NCBI GenBank assembly: GCA_002413075.1
Contig: DHWG01000093.1
Location: 2,273-16,537 of the forward strand
DNA: 14,265 nucleotides
Direction: 5' to 3'
Source: Desulfosporosinus sp. UBA5188
Lineage (GTDB): Bacteria > Bacillota > Desulfitobacteriia > Desulfitobacteriales > Desulfitobacteriaceae
In this document: in pieces, positions 1 through 6,485 of the stretch
How the letters are laid out: every line of letters begins with the position of its first letter
Numbering within the stretch: position 1 is the first letter of the stretch
The notes under the pieces: model-generated
Told to the model about the DNA's origin: nothing
Seen by the model: only the letters and a program-made list of their open reading frames with translations
Database searches by the model: none
Position numbers and translations under genes: made by a program

Positions 1-22
1 TATTGAGACTGACCACTTGGTT

Positions 23-610
23 CTAAGTAGTCATCGAATAATTCCACAAATTTTGGTTGCTTGTATCGATCCCAACGGCACCTGCCCTAAGAATTTGTTT
101 GACATCCTTGTGTTTTTTAACTAATCCGGCAGCAATTATGGGTTGCTGAAAATGCATTCTAATCAGTTCATATACTTCTGGAACAGCTAGACCGGGCATG
201 ATTTCAATAAAATCCGGGTTAGAACGACTCACAGCATTAAGTCCACTGGTTACTGACGGTGTATCATGGGCAAATAGACGTTGGGCTGCTACGAGACCTT
301 CTTTTTGGCTGGAAGCGATCAGTTGACCATTGGGAGTTACTATACCGTCGATACCTGCTTTCTCTTTTAAGTAGCGGATGGCAAACTTATCTCTACCCAT
401 GCCATGGATCAAATCAATGTGTACCAATATAAATTTATTATGTTTACGCAATTCCTTACATATATCGACAATATTAAGAATATTACCTGATGAAACCATT
501 ACAACTCGGGCATTACTGGCGATGACATCAGGCACCAGCTCTGGTTTCTGGAGAGATGCAATAATCGGACATTCCAGTAATGCCGCCAACATCATTTCTT
601 TAGGAAGCAT
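23..610 (-). CDS. glpP: GlpP, glycerol uptake operon antiterminator
   Basis: Predicted 195-residue cytosolic regulator of the GlpP family. In Bacillus, GlpP with bound G3P binds the leader mRNA of glp operons and prevents early termination. Family features visible here are an N-terminal CPIIASL segment, the central VHIDLIHGMGRDK stretch, PDFIEIMPG, PIIAAGLV and a C-terminal GAVGIDTSNQNLW, in the order expected for this TIM-barrel-like fold. Length is typical. The frame opens at a GTG (616), but GGGAG lies only a few bases before it. The ATG two codons later (610) sits 9 nt after GGAG and is preferred. It is the last gene in the strand direction, downstream of a broken gene. Its likely targets are the two matching leader hairpins ahead of glpA and glpK in this same window. 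Confidence 0.93.
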   Translation of the reverse strand: MLPKEMMLAALLECPIIASLQKPELVPDVIASNARVVMVSSGNILNIVDICKELRKHNKFILVHIDLIHGMGRDKFAIRYLKEKAGIDGIVTPNGQLIASSQKEGLVAAQRLFAHDTPSVTSGLNAVSRSNPDFIEIMPGLAVPEVYELIRMHFQQPIIAAGLVKKHKDVKQILRAGAVGIDTSNQNLWNYSMTT

Positions 611-723
611 GTACACTATCTCCCTTCTATAATTATTATTCCCTCTAAATTGTTTACTTTATTGACTGCGAATATACGGTCCACAAAAGACCTATTCCTG
701 TGCAAAATGATTTAAACTAATTG

Positions 724-963
724 CTATGCCGGAATCTTAATTATTATCTTCTTTACCGGCATGGGTTCTCCTGCAGCTACACGAGGCTGATGAGCATCTT
801 CGGGGAACATAACTACAAAGAAATCTTTTTTAAGGGTGATGAAGTTGCCGTTTGTACCATCCAGAATAAGTTTATCTGAGGCCGCATTGTATTCTTTAAT
901 TGGTCCCATTCCGTCAATGGGAGCGTATCCGATTCTTTCCATACCCCAAATCAGATCATCATT
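724..963 (-). pseudogene. YhcH/YjgK/YiaL family protein, 5'-truncated remnant
   Basis: The frame encodes the C-terminal half of a YhcH/YjgK/YiaL (DUF386, EbgC/NanQ-like) beta-sandwich protein. Visible pieces are ERIGYAPI, a KEYN segment, the FVVMFPEDAHQPRVA motif containing the cupin-like His, and the VKKIIIKIP tail. Intact members are about 150 residues. Here an ATG at 942 would give only 72. The reading frame stays family-like for seven codons upstream (DDLIWGM) and then hits TAG at 964-966. The N-terminal half, including the usual HxxxxDI metal-site region, was not found upstream, and no good SD precedes the ATG. I infer decay rather than a functional small gene. Intact relatives act on sugars or sialic acid derivatives, so the link to glycerol is unclear. 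Confidence 0.72.
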
Positions 964-1111
964 CTACCTTCTTGTTCCTTGATTATTTAACTACGACAAA
1001 AATTTCTTTAACCGGGTGATATATATCAAATGTAAAGAGTGTTATTTCTCTGAGCCAAAGTGCATTGTAGCAATAAAGCATTGGTTAATTAACATCCATT
1101 ATAAACTACTG

Positions 1112-1927
1112 TCAACGCAGGACATACTTCTCAATCACATCAGCCACACCTTCCTCATCATTGGAGCCTGTGACTATACGGGCAATATTTTTAACAGCAG
1201 AAGGGGCGTTACTAACAGCTACTCCCCACCCGGAATATCTAAGCATTTCAATATCATTAATACCATTTCCGAAAGTCATAATTTCCTCCCGGTTGATGTT
1301 CAACCTACTAGCAATAAAACTCAGGGCAGCGCCTTTATTAACGGCTGGGTTGTTGATCTCCAGAAAATTAGGCTTTGATTCCGCTATACATAGAACATTC
1401 CCCAACTGAGTATGTAATCCCTCTTTTATTTGTTCAATCTCCCCTGGTTCAGCGATAGCTAACATTTTCGTCGGTGCTCCCAACATAGTGTACAACCGAT
1501 CGCCCACCGGTATTGGCTTAGCCCCAGTAAATCTAGCATATAATTCTGCACGCTTATCTATTTCTTTCACATACAGAACATCGTTTATATAAGTTTGAAT
1601 GTACCACTGCCGTTCACGGCACAACTGCATAACCTGCCTGGCAACTTCTTGCTTAATGGGATTATGTAACAGCCGTTCTCCTGACGGGTAGGAGGTAATC
1701 AGTGCTCCATTATAGGAAATCACTGGTATTTCCAGGCCAAGACTCCTAGCAAAAGGAATTGCCGAAGAGTACATTCTTCCGGTTGCCAGAGTCACTTTAA
1801 TCCCTTTTGCAACTACTTGCTGAATAGCCTGATAAGTGCGCGGAGATATTGATGAATTACTGTTCAATAATGTGTCATCAAGATCAAAAACAATCAGTTT
1901 TATTACAGCTTTATTTGTTTCCTGCAT
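1112..1927 (-). CDS. Cof-type HAD-superfamily (IIB) sugar-phosphate phosphatase
   Basis: A 271-residue protein of the Cof/YidA-like HAD-IIB family, which are cytosolic Mg-dependent phosphatases of sugar phosphates or related small phosphates. Motif I is DLDDTL (nucleophile D15, acid D17), motif II is TLATGR (T48), motif III is the Lys of NKGAAL (K198), and motif IV is FGNGINDIEML. The cap domain lies between roughly residues 85 and 185. Motif IV has Asn221 where most relatives have Asp, while N224 and D225 are kept. The start is an ATG with GGAGAGGG about 7 nt upstream. It lies between glpF and glpP but is separated from glpF by a 364-bp gap with strong hairpins, so it may be transcribed apart. 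Substrate is unknown; a sugar or glycerol phosphate is only a guess from context. Confidence 0.9.
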   Translation of the reverse strand: MQETNKAVIKLIVFDLDDTLLNSNSSISPRTYQAIQQVVAKGIKVTLATGRMYSSAIPFARSLGLEIPVISYNGALITSYPSGERLLHNPIKQEVARQVMQLCRERQWYIQTYINDVLYVKEIDKRAELYARFTGAKPIPVGDRLYTMLGAPTKMLAIAEPGEIEQIKEGLHTQLGNVLCIAESKPNFLEINNPAVNKGAALSFIASRLNINREEIMTFGNGINDIEMLRYSGWGVAVSNAPSAVKNIARIVTGSNDEEGVADVIEKYVLR

Positions 1928-2072
1928 TTCAATTCCCTCTCCTCAACCCGTTATTAAACCGCCACTCAGCAGCAGCGGAAATCTCAGCCAAACATCCTCC
2001 AATGACTCAAATACTTAAAATAATCGATTTCATCACCTAATATTCTAACTAACTTAATAGTGTTTGAAAATG

Positions 2073-2109
2073 TTCATAGAGACTATTTATCCTAAATAGT
2101 CTCTATGAA
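2073..2109. repeat. 17-bp perfect inverted repeat, possible operator or terminator
   Basis: The arms TTCATAGAGACTATTTA (2073-2089) and TAAATAGTCTCTATGAA (2093-2109) are exact reverse complements around a 3-base centre. Downstream in the minus direction is only a short T run (CATTTTC), so it is not a textbook terminator. A partial third copy, ATAGAGATTATT, lies at 2129-2140, which would fit a DNA-binding site with an extra half-site. It sits between glpF and the HAD gene and could either end glpKF transcription or control the HAD gene. Confidence 0.6.
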
Positions 2110-2215
2110 TAATGCTGAGTCTGTTAAAATAGAGATTATTCTGACGAAGTAAAGTTTGTGTTTTCTTTTTGATATACATCCCCTTGACCTTGATAACTGT
2201 GGCTAATATTTGGGA

Positions 2216-2258
2216 CTCAACTCCAGTGCAATGGCCAGAGCCTTGCACTGGAGTTGAG
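2216..2258 (-). terminator. 16-bp perfect stem-loop just after glpF
   Basis: The arms CTCAACTCCAGTGCAA (2216-2231) and TTGCACTGGAGTTGAG (2243-2258) pair perfectly, and the 11-base loop contains a further GGC/GCC pair. It begins 33 nt beyond the glpF stop codon, the expected place for the end of the glpKF transcript. No T run follows on either strand, so it may act as a 3'-end stabiliser or weak terminator rather than a classic intrinsic terminator. Confidence 0.5.
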
Positions 2259-2291
2259 ATTCACGTTATAACTAGTGAATAAATTAATTTA

Positions 2292-3041
2292 TTACAAAAT
2301 ACCCAATGTCTTGCCCATTATGACTGCTAAAACAGCACCAAACATCGGACCTACTATCGGAATCCAAGCATAACCCCAGTCAAAGGATGCTTTATTACCC
2401 ATTGGCAATATGGCATGCGCTATACGAGGACCAAGGTCACGGGCCGGATTGATGGCATAACCCGTAGGGCCTCCAAAGGAAAGACCTATCCCCCAGACCA
2501 ACATACCCACCAAATAGGGACCAAAACCGGTTGCAAATTTTGCGCCGCCATCGCTAAGTTCTTTCGAGAAAATTATGAAAACTAAGAACACTAAAATTGT
2601 AGTAACAACAGTTTCCGTAATTAGATTGGCTATGGGGTTGCGAACGGCCGGAATTGTACAAAAACAACTCAATTTAGCGTCCTTATCTTCGGTGATTTTC
2701 CAATGAGGTAAATAGATAAGCCACGCAACAGCACCCCCAGCCAAACCACCGGCCACTTGAACCAACATCGTGATCAGCGCATGTCCTGGGGTATAAACCC
2801 CCAACATCGTTTTTGCCAAAGTAATTGCCGGGTTTAAATCAGCTTGTGGCGCACCTAAAGAAATAGAGGTAAATACTCCCAATACTACTGCAAAAGCCCA
2901 AGCTGTCGTTACTGCGATCCAAGCACCACCGCCGCCACCACCAGCGCCCTTCGAATCCTTTAAGTTTAAGTTAGCAACCGAACCAACGCCAAAACTAAGT
3001 AGAACTAACGTTCCTAAAAATTCACCGATTAAATTTGTCAT
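2292..3041 (-). CDS. glpF: GlpF, glycerol uptake facilitator (aquaglyceroporin)
   Basis: A 249-residue inner-membrane channel of the MIP family for facilitated entry of glycerol. Both half-helix signatures are present: NPA at residues 70-72 (ADLNPAITL) and NPARD at 198-202. The Asp after the second NPAR is the usual mark of glycerol-conducting rather than water-only members. About six hydrophobic segments flank these motifs. The loop after the first membrane helix carries a glycine run (G34-G39). The start ATG has AGGGGGC about 8 nt upstream. It follows glpK with a 101-nt gap containing a hairpin, and is probably co-transcribed with it. The order glpK-glpF is the reverse of the Bacillus glpFK order. 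Confidence 0.95.
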   Translation of the reverse strand: MTNLIGEFLGTLVLLSFGVGSVANLNLKDSKGAGGGGGGAWIAVTTAWAFAVVLGVFTSISLGAPQADLNPAITLAKTMLGVYTPGHALITMLVQVAGGLAGGAVAWLIYLPHWKITEDKDAKLSCFCTIPAVRNPIANLITETVVTTILVFLVFIIFSKELSDGGAKFATGFGPYLVGMLVWGIGLSFGGPTGYAINPARDLGPRIAHAILPMGNKASFDWGYAWIPIVGPMFGAVLAVIMGKTLGIL

Positions 3042-3061
3042 AAATAAAAGCCCCCTAATTA

Positions 3062-3095
3062 CTTATTATTCAGAACATTTTCGTTGAATAATGAG
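3062..3095 (-). promoter_or_regulatory. Stem-loop in the glpK-glpF intergenic gap
   Basis: CTTATTATTCA (3062-3072) and TGAATAATGAG (3085-3095) pair over 11 bp, with one G-U pair, around a 12-base loop. It lies 20 nt ahead of the glpF start and has no T run. Possible roles are transcript processing or setting the relative yield of GlpK and GlpF; the sequence does not decide. Confidence 0.45.
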
Positions 3096-3142
3096 TCCGA
3101 CTTCCATACCGCACAATACCACGCAGCCTCTTAATCAATTAA

Positions 3143-4651
3143 TTATTTTACTGTTTTAACTCTCTTAGCCCAGCCCCTGGTAAGTTTCACAGCCTCCTGC
3201 CAGCCATAATAAAGGTCTTCGCGGTCTTGTTCCGACATTACAGGTTTAAACACTTTATCAATAGCCCACTGCTCGGCAATTTCATCGGTACTTTTCCATA
3301 AACCGCTACCCAGCCCAGCCAGATATGCGGCACCCAGAGCGGTCATTTCCGTAATCTTAGGTCTAATAACCGGTATCCCCAGAATGTCGGATTGGAACTG
3401 GCAGAGCAGATTGTTTTTAACGGCGCCACCGTCAACTCTTAGTTCGGCTACCTCAATGGTACCGTCTTGTATCACGGCGTTGATAATATCTTTGGTCTGG
3501 TATGCCAGTGCGTCCAGGCCTGCACGAATCATATGATTTCTAGTAGTTCCTCTGGTAATACCAATAATCACTCCCCGCGCGTACATATCCCAATAGGGAG
3601 CGCACAGACCCACAAACGCCGGTACCAAATAAACGCCGCCGGTATCAGGTACCGTGGCACCATACCATTCTGTATCAGCAGCAGTATAGATAAGTTTAAG
3701 TTCATCGCGTAGCCATTGGATCGTCGCTCCGGAGATAAATACCACACCCTCCAAGGCATAACTTACTTTCCCGTCAACGCCCCAAGCGATAGTCGTCGTT
3801 AGACCTTCTTTAAATACCGGTTTATCACCAGTATTCATAACATAGACACCCGCTGTACCGAAGGTATTTTTAGCCATACCAGGTTTGAAGCATGCCTGTC
3901 CAAAAAGAGCTGCCTGCTGGTCCCCAGCATTACCCCTAATCGGTATTTCAGCGCCAAAAAGGGAGGCTATCGTGGTCCCGAAATCGCCATCTGAATCAAT
4001 CGCCTTAGGTAAAATCGCCATAGGTATATCCAGCTTGCGGCAGAGTTCCTCATCCCATTCCAGCTTCATAATATTGTAGATCATAGTACGAGAGGCATTG
4101 GAATAATCTGTCATATGACTTTTACCACCAGTAAGGTTCCAAATCAGCCAAGTGTCAATTGTCCCGAACAAAAGTTCACCCTTTTCCGCTCGTTGTCGTG
4201 CGCCAGGCACAGCATCAAGGATCCATGGAATTTTAGAAGCAGAGAAATAAGCGTCAATCACTAGACCAGTTTTCTCTCTGACTTCATCAGCCAATCCGTC
4301 GGCAATCCATTTTTCAACAATTTCAGCTGTTTGCCGCGACTGCCAGCAAATTGCGTTATAGATCGGTTTTCCTGTTATTTTATCCCAAATTACAGTCGTC
4401 TCTCGCTGGTTGGTTATACCAATCGCGCGTATTTCTTCAGGGGTTATCTTCGCTCTACAGATAGCTTGCCGGGTTACTTCGATTTGTGACTGCAGTATTT
4501 CCATAGGATCATGTTCCACCCATCCCGGGGTAGGGAATATTTGAGTAAATTCCTGCGTGGCTTCACCGACAATATTTCCTTTGTTATCAAAAATTATGGT
4601 TCTTACACCAGTAGTACCTTCATCCAGTGCCATAATATACTTTTTTTCCAT
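3143..4651 (-). CDS. glpK: GlpK, glycerol kinase
   Basis: A 502-residue FGGY-family kinase that converts glycerol and ATP to sn-glycerol-3-phosphate in the cytosol. Visible are the N-terminal phosphate-binding segment (ALDEGTTG, D10), the substrate residues R83-E84 in NQRETTVIW, Y135 in DAYFSASK, D244 in GNAGDQQAALFGQ, and the C-terminal adenosine region RVDGGAVKNN. The first segment reads DEGTTG, where many family members have DQGTTS. The frame opens at an ATG at 4666, but the SD GGAGAG (4659-4664) overlaps that codon and lies 7 nt before the ATG at 4651, which gives the usual MEKKYIMALD start. The loop that carries the HPr-phosphorylated His in Gram-positive kinases reads IASLFGAE, with no His. 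A long leader with a presumed GlpP-controlled hairpin precedes it. Confidence 0.96.
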   Translation of the reverse strand: MEKKYIMALDEGTTGVRTIIFDNKGNIVGEATQEFTQIFPTPGWVEHDPMEILQSQIEVTRQAICRAKITPEEIRAIGITNQRETTVIWDKITGKPIYNAICWQSRQTAEIVEKWIADGLADEVREKTGLVIDAYFSASKIPWILDAVPGARQRAEKGELLFGTIDTWLIWNLTGGKSHMTDYSNASRTMIYNIMKLEWDEELCRKLDIPMAILPKAIDSDGDFGTTIASLFGAEIPIRGNAGDQQAALFGQACFKPGMAKNTFGTAGVYVMNTGDKPVFKEGLTTTIAWGVDGKVSYALEGVVFISGATIQWLRDELKLIYTAADTEWYGATVPDTGGVYLVPAFVGLCAPYWDMYARGVIIGITRGTTRNHMIRAGLDALAYQTKDIINAVIQDGTIEVAELRVDGGAVKNNLLCQFQSDILGIPVIRPKITEMTALGAAYLAGLGSGLWKSTDEIAEQWAIDKVFKPVMSEQDREDLYYGWQEAVKLTRGWAKRVKTVK

Positions 4652-4836
4652 ATTATATCTCTCCATTCATTTATTTAAAAATTCTGAAGATATGATGTGC
4701 AACTTACTCAGGATACAACGTTCTGTATTACTATTCTACGTACCAATTTATTTAACCTAACTGTGGTTAACTTTAAAATTAGGGCAGGTTCACTAATTCT
4801 AGAATGTCAACGTTACTATGTCCAATTGTTGTAGCA

Positions 4837-4897
4837 CTTTTCCCTTCCTTTACTTTACTTTTCTCTTCTTTTCTCTTCTCTTCTCTTATCTTTTTTC
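4837..4897 (-). other. Purine-rich tract in the glpK leader (as mRNA)
   Basis: On the plus strand 58 of these 61 bases are C or T, the exceptions being A at 4852, 4857 and 4888. The glpK leader RNA is therefore an almost uninterrupted A/G stretch with repeated GAAGAG-like units. It starts right where the duplicated leader copy loses similarity to the glpA start region. Simple-sequence expansion is the simplest explanation; an unstructured protein-binding or ribosome-standby segment is also possible. Confidence 0.7.
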
Positions 4898-4898
4898 G

Positions 4899-4987
4899 CC
4901 CCCTTATTTAGACAGAAAGATCCCCATATAAACTTAAAAAATTTTAAGTTTATATGGGGATCTTTCATATCTCTTGACCCCAGTATT
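4899..4987 (-). repeat. Duplicated glp leader core, copy ahead of glpK
   Basis: These 89 bases match 13802-13893 almost exactly. I count two substitutions plus a change in the hairpin loop (AA versus CTTAA). The shared block contains the orphan SD-like AAGGGGG, the terminator-like hairpin and the upstream strand that can form a competing hairpin. Looser similarity continues to about 5060. This is best read as a shared regulatory leader placed ahead of both transcription units. Confidence 0.9.
4916..4965 (-). terminator. Leader terminator-like hairpin, glpK (presumed GlpP target)
   Basis: The arms AAAGATCCCCATATAAACTT plus AAAA (4916-4939) and their exact complement (4942-4965) give a 24-bp stem with a 2-base loop. 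In the RNA the stem ends with AUCUUU and there is little U run beyond it. The CCCC of its 5' strand can alternatively pair with UGGGGUC just upstream (4955-4962 with 4976-4982). That gives mutually exclusive structures, as expected for an antitermination switch. Known biology: Bacillus GlpP acts on leader terminators of glp operons. Confidence 0.75.
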
Positions 4988-5068
4988 GTTTCAGGCGCCG
5001 AATATAGTAAGAATCCGATTACAACCTTAACAAATATTAAATTTTCAATGTTGTGTATTATAATACGA

Positions 5069-5097
5069 ATATTATCATATTATATGGGTTTGTACAA
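5069..5097 (-). promoter_or_regulatory. Promoter of the glpK-glpF unit
   Basis: Read on the minus strand, a -35 of TTGTAC (5092-5097) and a -10 of TAATAT (5069-5074) are separated by 17 bases. The position relative to the leader hairpin matches that of the glpA promoter to within a few bases. A second TATAAT (5058-5063) lacks a good -35. Transcription would begin near 5062 and give a leader of about 410 nt. The -35 lies 33 nt past the eno stop, so read-through from eno is also possible. Confidence 0.65.
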
Positions 5098-5130
5098 GGT
5101 ATAATTACATAATTTTCTCAAAATTTAGTC

Positions 5131-6423
5131 TTAATAAACCCATAATCCTCCGGATAAAGCGTTCTTGCCACGATAAATTGCTCTCTCGCCAAGTTCTTCC
5201 TCAATACGAAGCAATTCATTGTATTTAGCCACCCGTTCCGTCCGTGCTGGAGCCCCAGTTTTGATCATACCAGCATTGATTGCTACAGCGATATGGGCTA
5301 GGGTGACGTCTTCTGTCTCTCCAGAACGATGAGAGACGACCGCGGTATAGCCTGCCCGTTTCGCCATTTCGATGGCATCGAGCGTTTCGGTTAAAGTACC
5401 GATTTGGTTGAGCTTAATGAGAATCGAATTACCGCATTTCTCCTTGATTCCACGAGCCAAGCGCTCCGGATTGGTCACAAATAAGTCATCACCAATGAGC
5501 TGGACCCGGTCTCCCAAGCGCTCAGTCATCTTACGCCAGCCGTCCCAGTCGTCTTCATCCAGTCCGTCTTCAATGGAAACAATGGGATAGCGTTCGATCA
5601 GTCCCTCATAATAATCAATCATCTCATCTGAAGTCTTCTTAAGTCCTTCGCTCGCTAAGTTATAGGTTCCATTTTCATAAAGTTCTGAGGCTGCCACATC
5701 AAGAGCCAGTGCCACTTGTTCTTCAGGAATATACCCTGCCCTCTGAATCGCGTCAACAATGCAACGCAGCGCATCTTCGTTAGAGGCGAGGTTGGGTGCA
5801 AAACCGCCTTCGTCCCCGACTGATGTGGAGAGATTTTTTCCTTTTAGTACTGCCTTTAGATTGTGGTATACTTCGGTCCCCATGCGCAAGGCTTCAGCAA
5901 AGCTGGACGCTCCGACTGGCATAATCATAAATTCTTGAATGTCCACATTGTTATCGGCATGACTGCCGCCATTTAATATATTCATCATCGGTACTGGAAG
6001 CTCTTGCGCATTGACGCCGCCCAAATACTGATAGAGGGGCAACCCGAGTGATTCTGCCGCTGCTTTCGCTGTGGCTAAGGACACACCGAGGATTGCGTTG
6101 GCTCCCAATTTTCCCTTATTGTCGGTTCCATCAAGGTCAATCAAGAGATGATCCAATCCTGGTTGGTCGAACGGATTTAATCCTTCAACTTCTGGACTGA
6201 TGAGTAAGTTAACATTCTCAACTGCTTTTAGTACTCCTTTACCCATAAAACGGGTCAAATCTCCGTCCCGAAGTTCCACTGCTTCAAAAGCCCCAGTGGA
6301 AGCGCCCGACGGGACCGCTGCACGTCCGATGCTTCCATCGGTAAGAACAACATCGACTTCTATCGTCGGATTTCCCCGAGAATCCAAAATCTCACGGGCA
6401 TAAACATCTGTAATTAAATTCAT
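5131..6423 (-). CDS. eno: Enolase (phosphopyruvate hydratase)
   Basis: A 430-residue cytosolic glycolytic enzyme that interconverts 2-phosphoglycerate and phosphoenolpyruvate. The length is normal. Visible landmarks are the mobile loop PSGASTG (residues 38-44), H155 in GGSHADNN, the acid E205 in SVGDEGGFAPN, metal ligands D242, E285 and D312, the catalytic base K337 in LIKLNQIGT, the SHRSGET signature (364-370) and K388. All key residues are present, so it should be active. The ATG has AAAGGGGG about 8 nt upstream. It lies 62 nt after pyk, likely in the same transcript as glpA-RLP-glpBC-pyk. Housekeeping eno normally sits with gap, pgk, tpi and gpm, none of which is here, so this may be a second copy dedicated to glycerol growth. 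Confidence 0.97.
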   Translation of the reverse strand: MNLITDVYAREILDSRGNPTIEVDVVLTDGSIGRAAVPSGASTGAFEAVELRDGDLTRFMGKGVLKAVENVNLLISPEVEGLNPFDQPGLDHLLIDLDGTDNKGKLGANAILGVSLATAKAAAESLGLPLYQYLGGVNAQELPVPMMNILNGGSHADNNVDIQEFMIMPVGASSFAEALRMGTEVYHNLKAVLKGKNLSTSVGDEGGFAPNLASNEDALRCIVDAIQRAGYIPEEQVALALDVAASELYENGTYNLASEGLKKTSDEMIDYYEGLIERYPIVSIEDGLDEDDWDGWRKMTERLGDRVQLIGDDLFVTNPERLARGIKEKCGNSILIKLNQIGTLTETLDAIEMAKRAGYTAVVSHRSGETEDVTLAHIAVAINAGMIKTGAPARTERVAKYNELLRIEEELGERAIYRGKNALSGGLWVY

Positions 6424-6485
6424 TAAATTTCCCCCTTTACACTTATAGTCAGGTCAACACACGTGTCGCTCAATCCTTGTCCATA

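Larger units (their letters stand above)
1928..2291. other. Intergenic region between glpF and the HAD gene
   Basis: No gene was recognised in these 364 bases. The region holds two long perfect inverted repeats, annotated separately (2216-2258 and 2073-2109), and an SD for the HAD gene near 1935-1942. A weak inverted element with CCGC/GCGG arms lies around 1963-1980 and is not annotated further. I could not find a convincing promoter for the HAD-glpP group here on the minus strand. Confidence 0.6.

Noticed and set aside
1016..1378. Plus-strand 120-codon frame overlapping the HAD gene
   Set aside because: It lies largely antisense to a well-supported HAD phosphatase and has low-complexity content with no family features.
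2181..2212. Plus-strand TTGACC...TAATAT promoter in the glpF-HAD gap
   Set aside because: The spacer is only about 14 bases and there is no plus-strand gene downstream.
5111..5126. AATTTT/AAAATT inverted repeat after eno as a terminator
   Set aside because: Only A/T pairs with a 3-base loop and no T run in the transcript direction; too weak to call.
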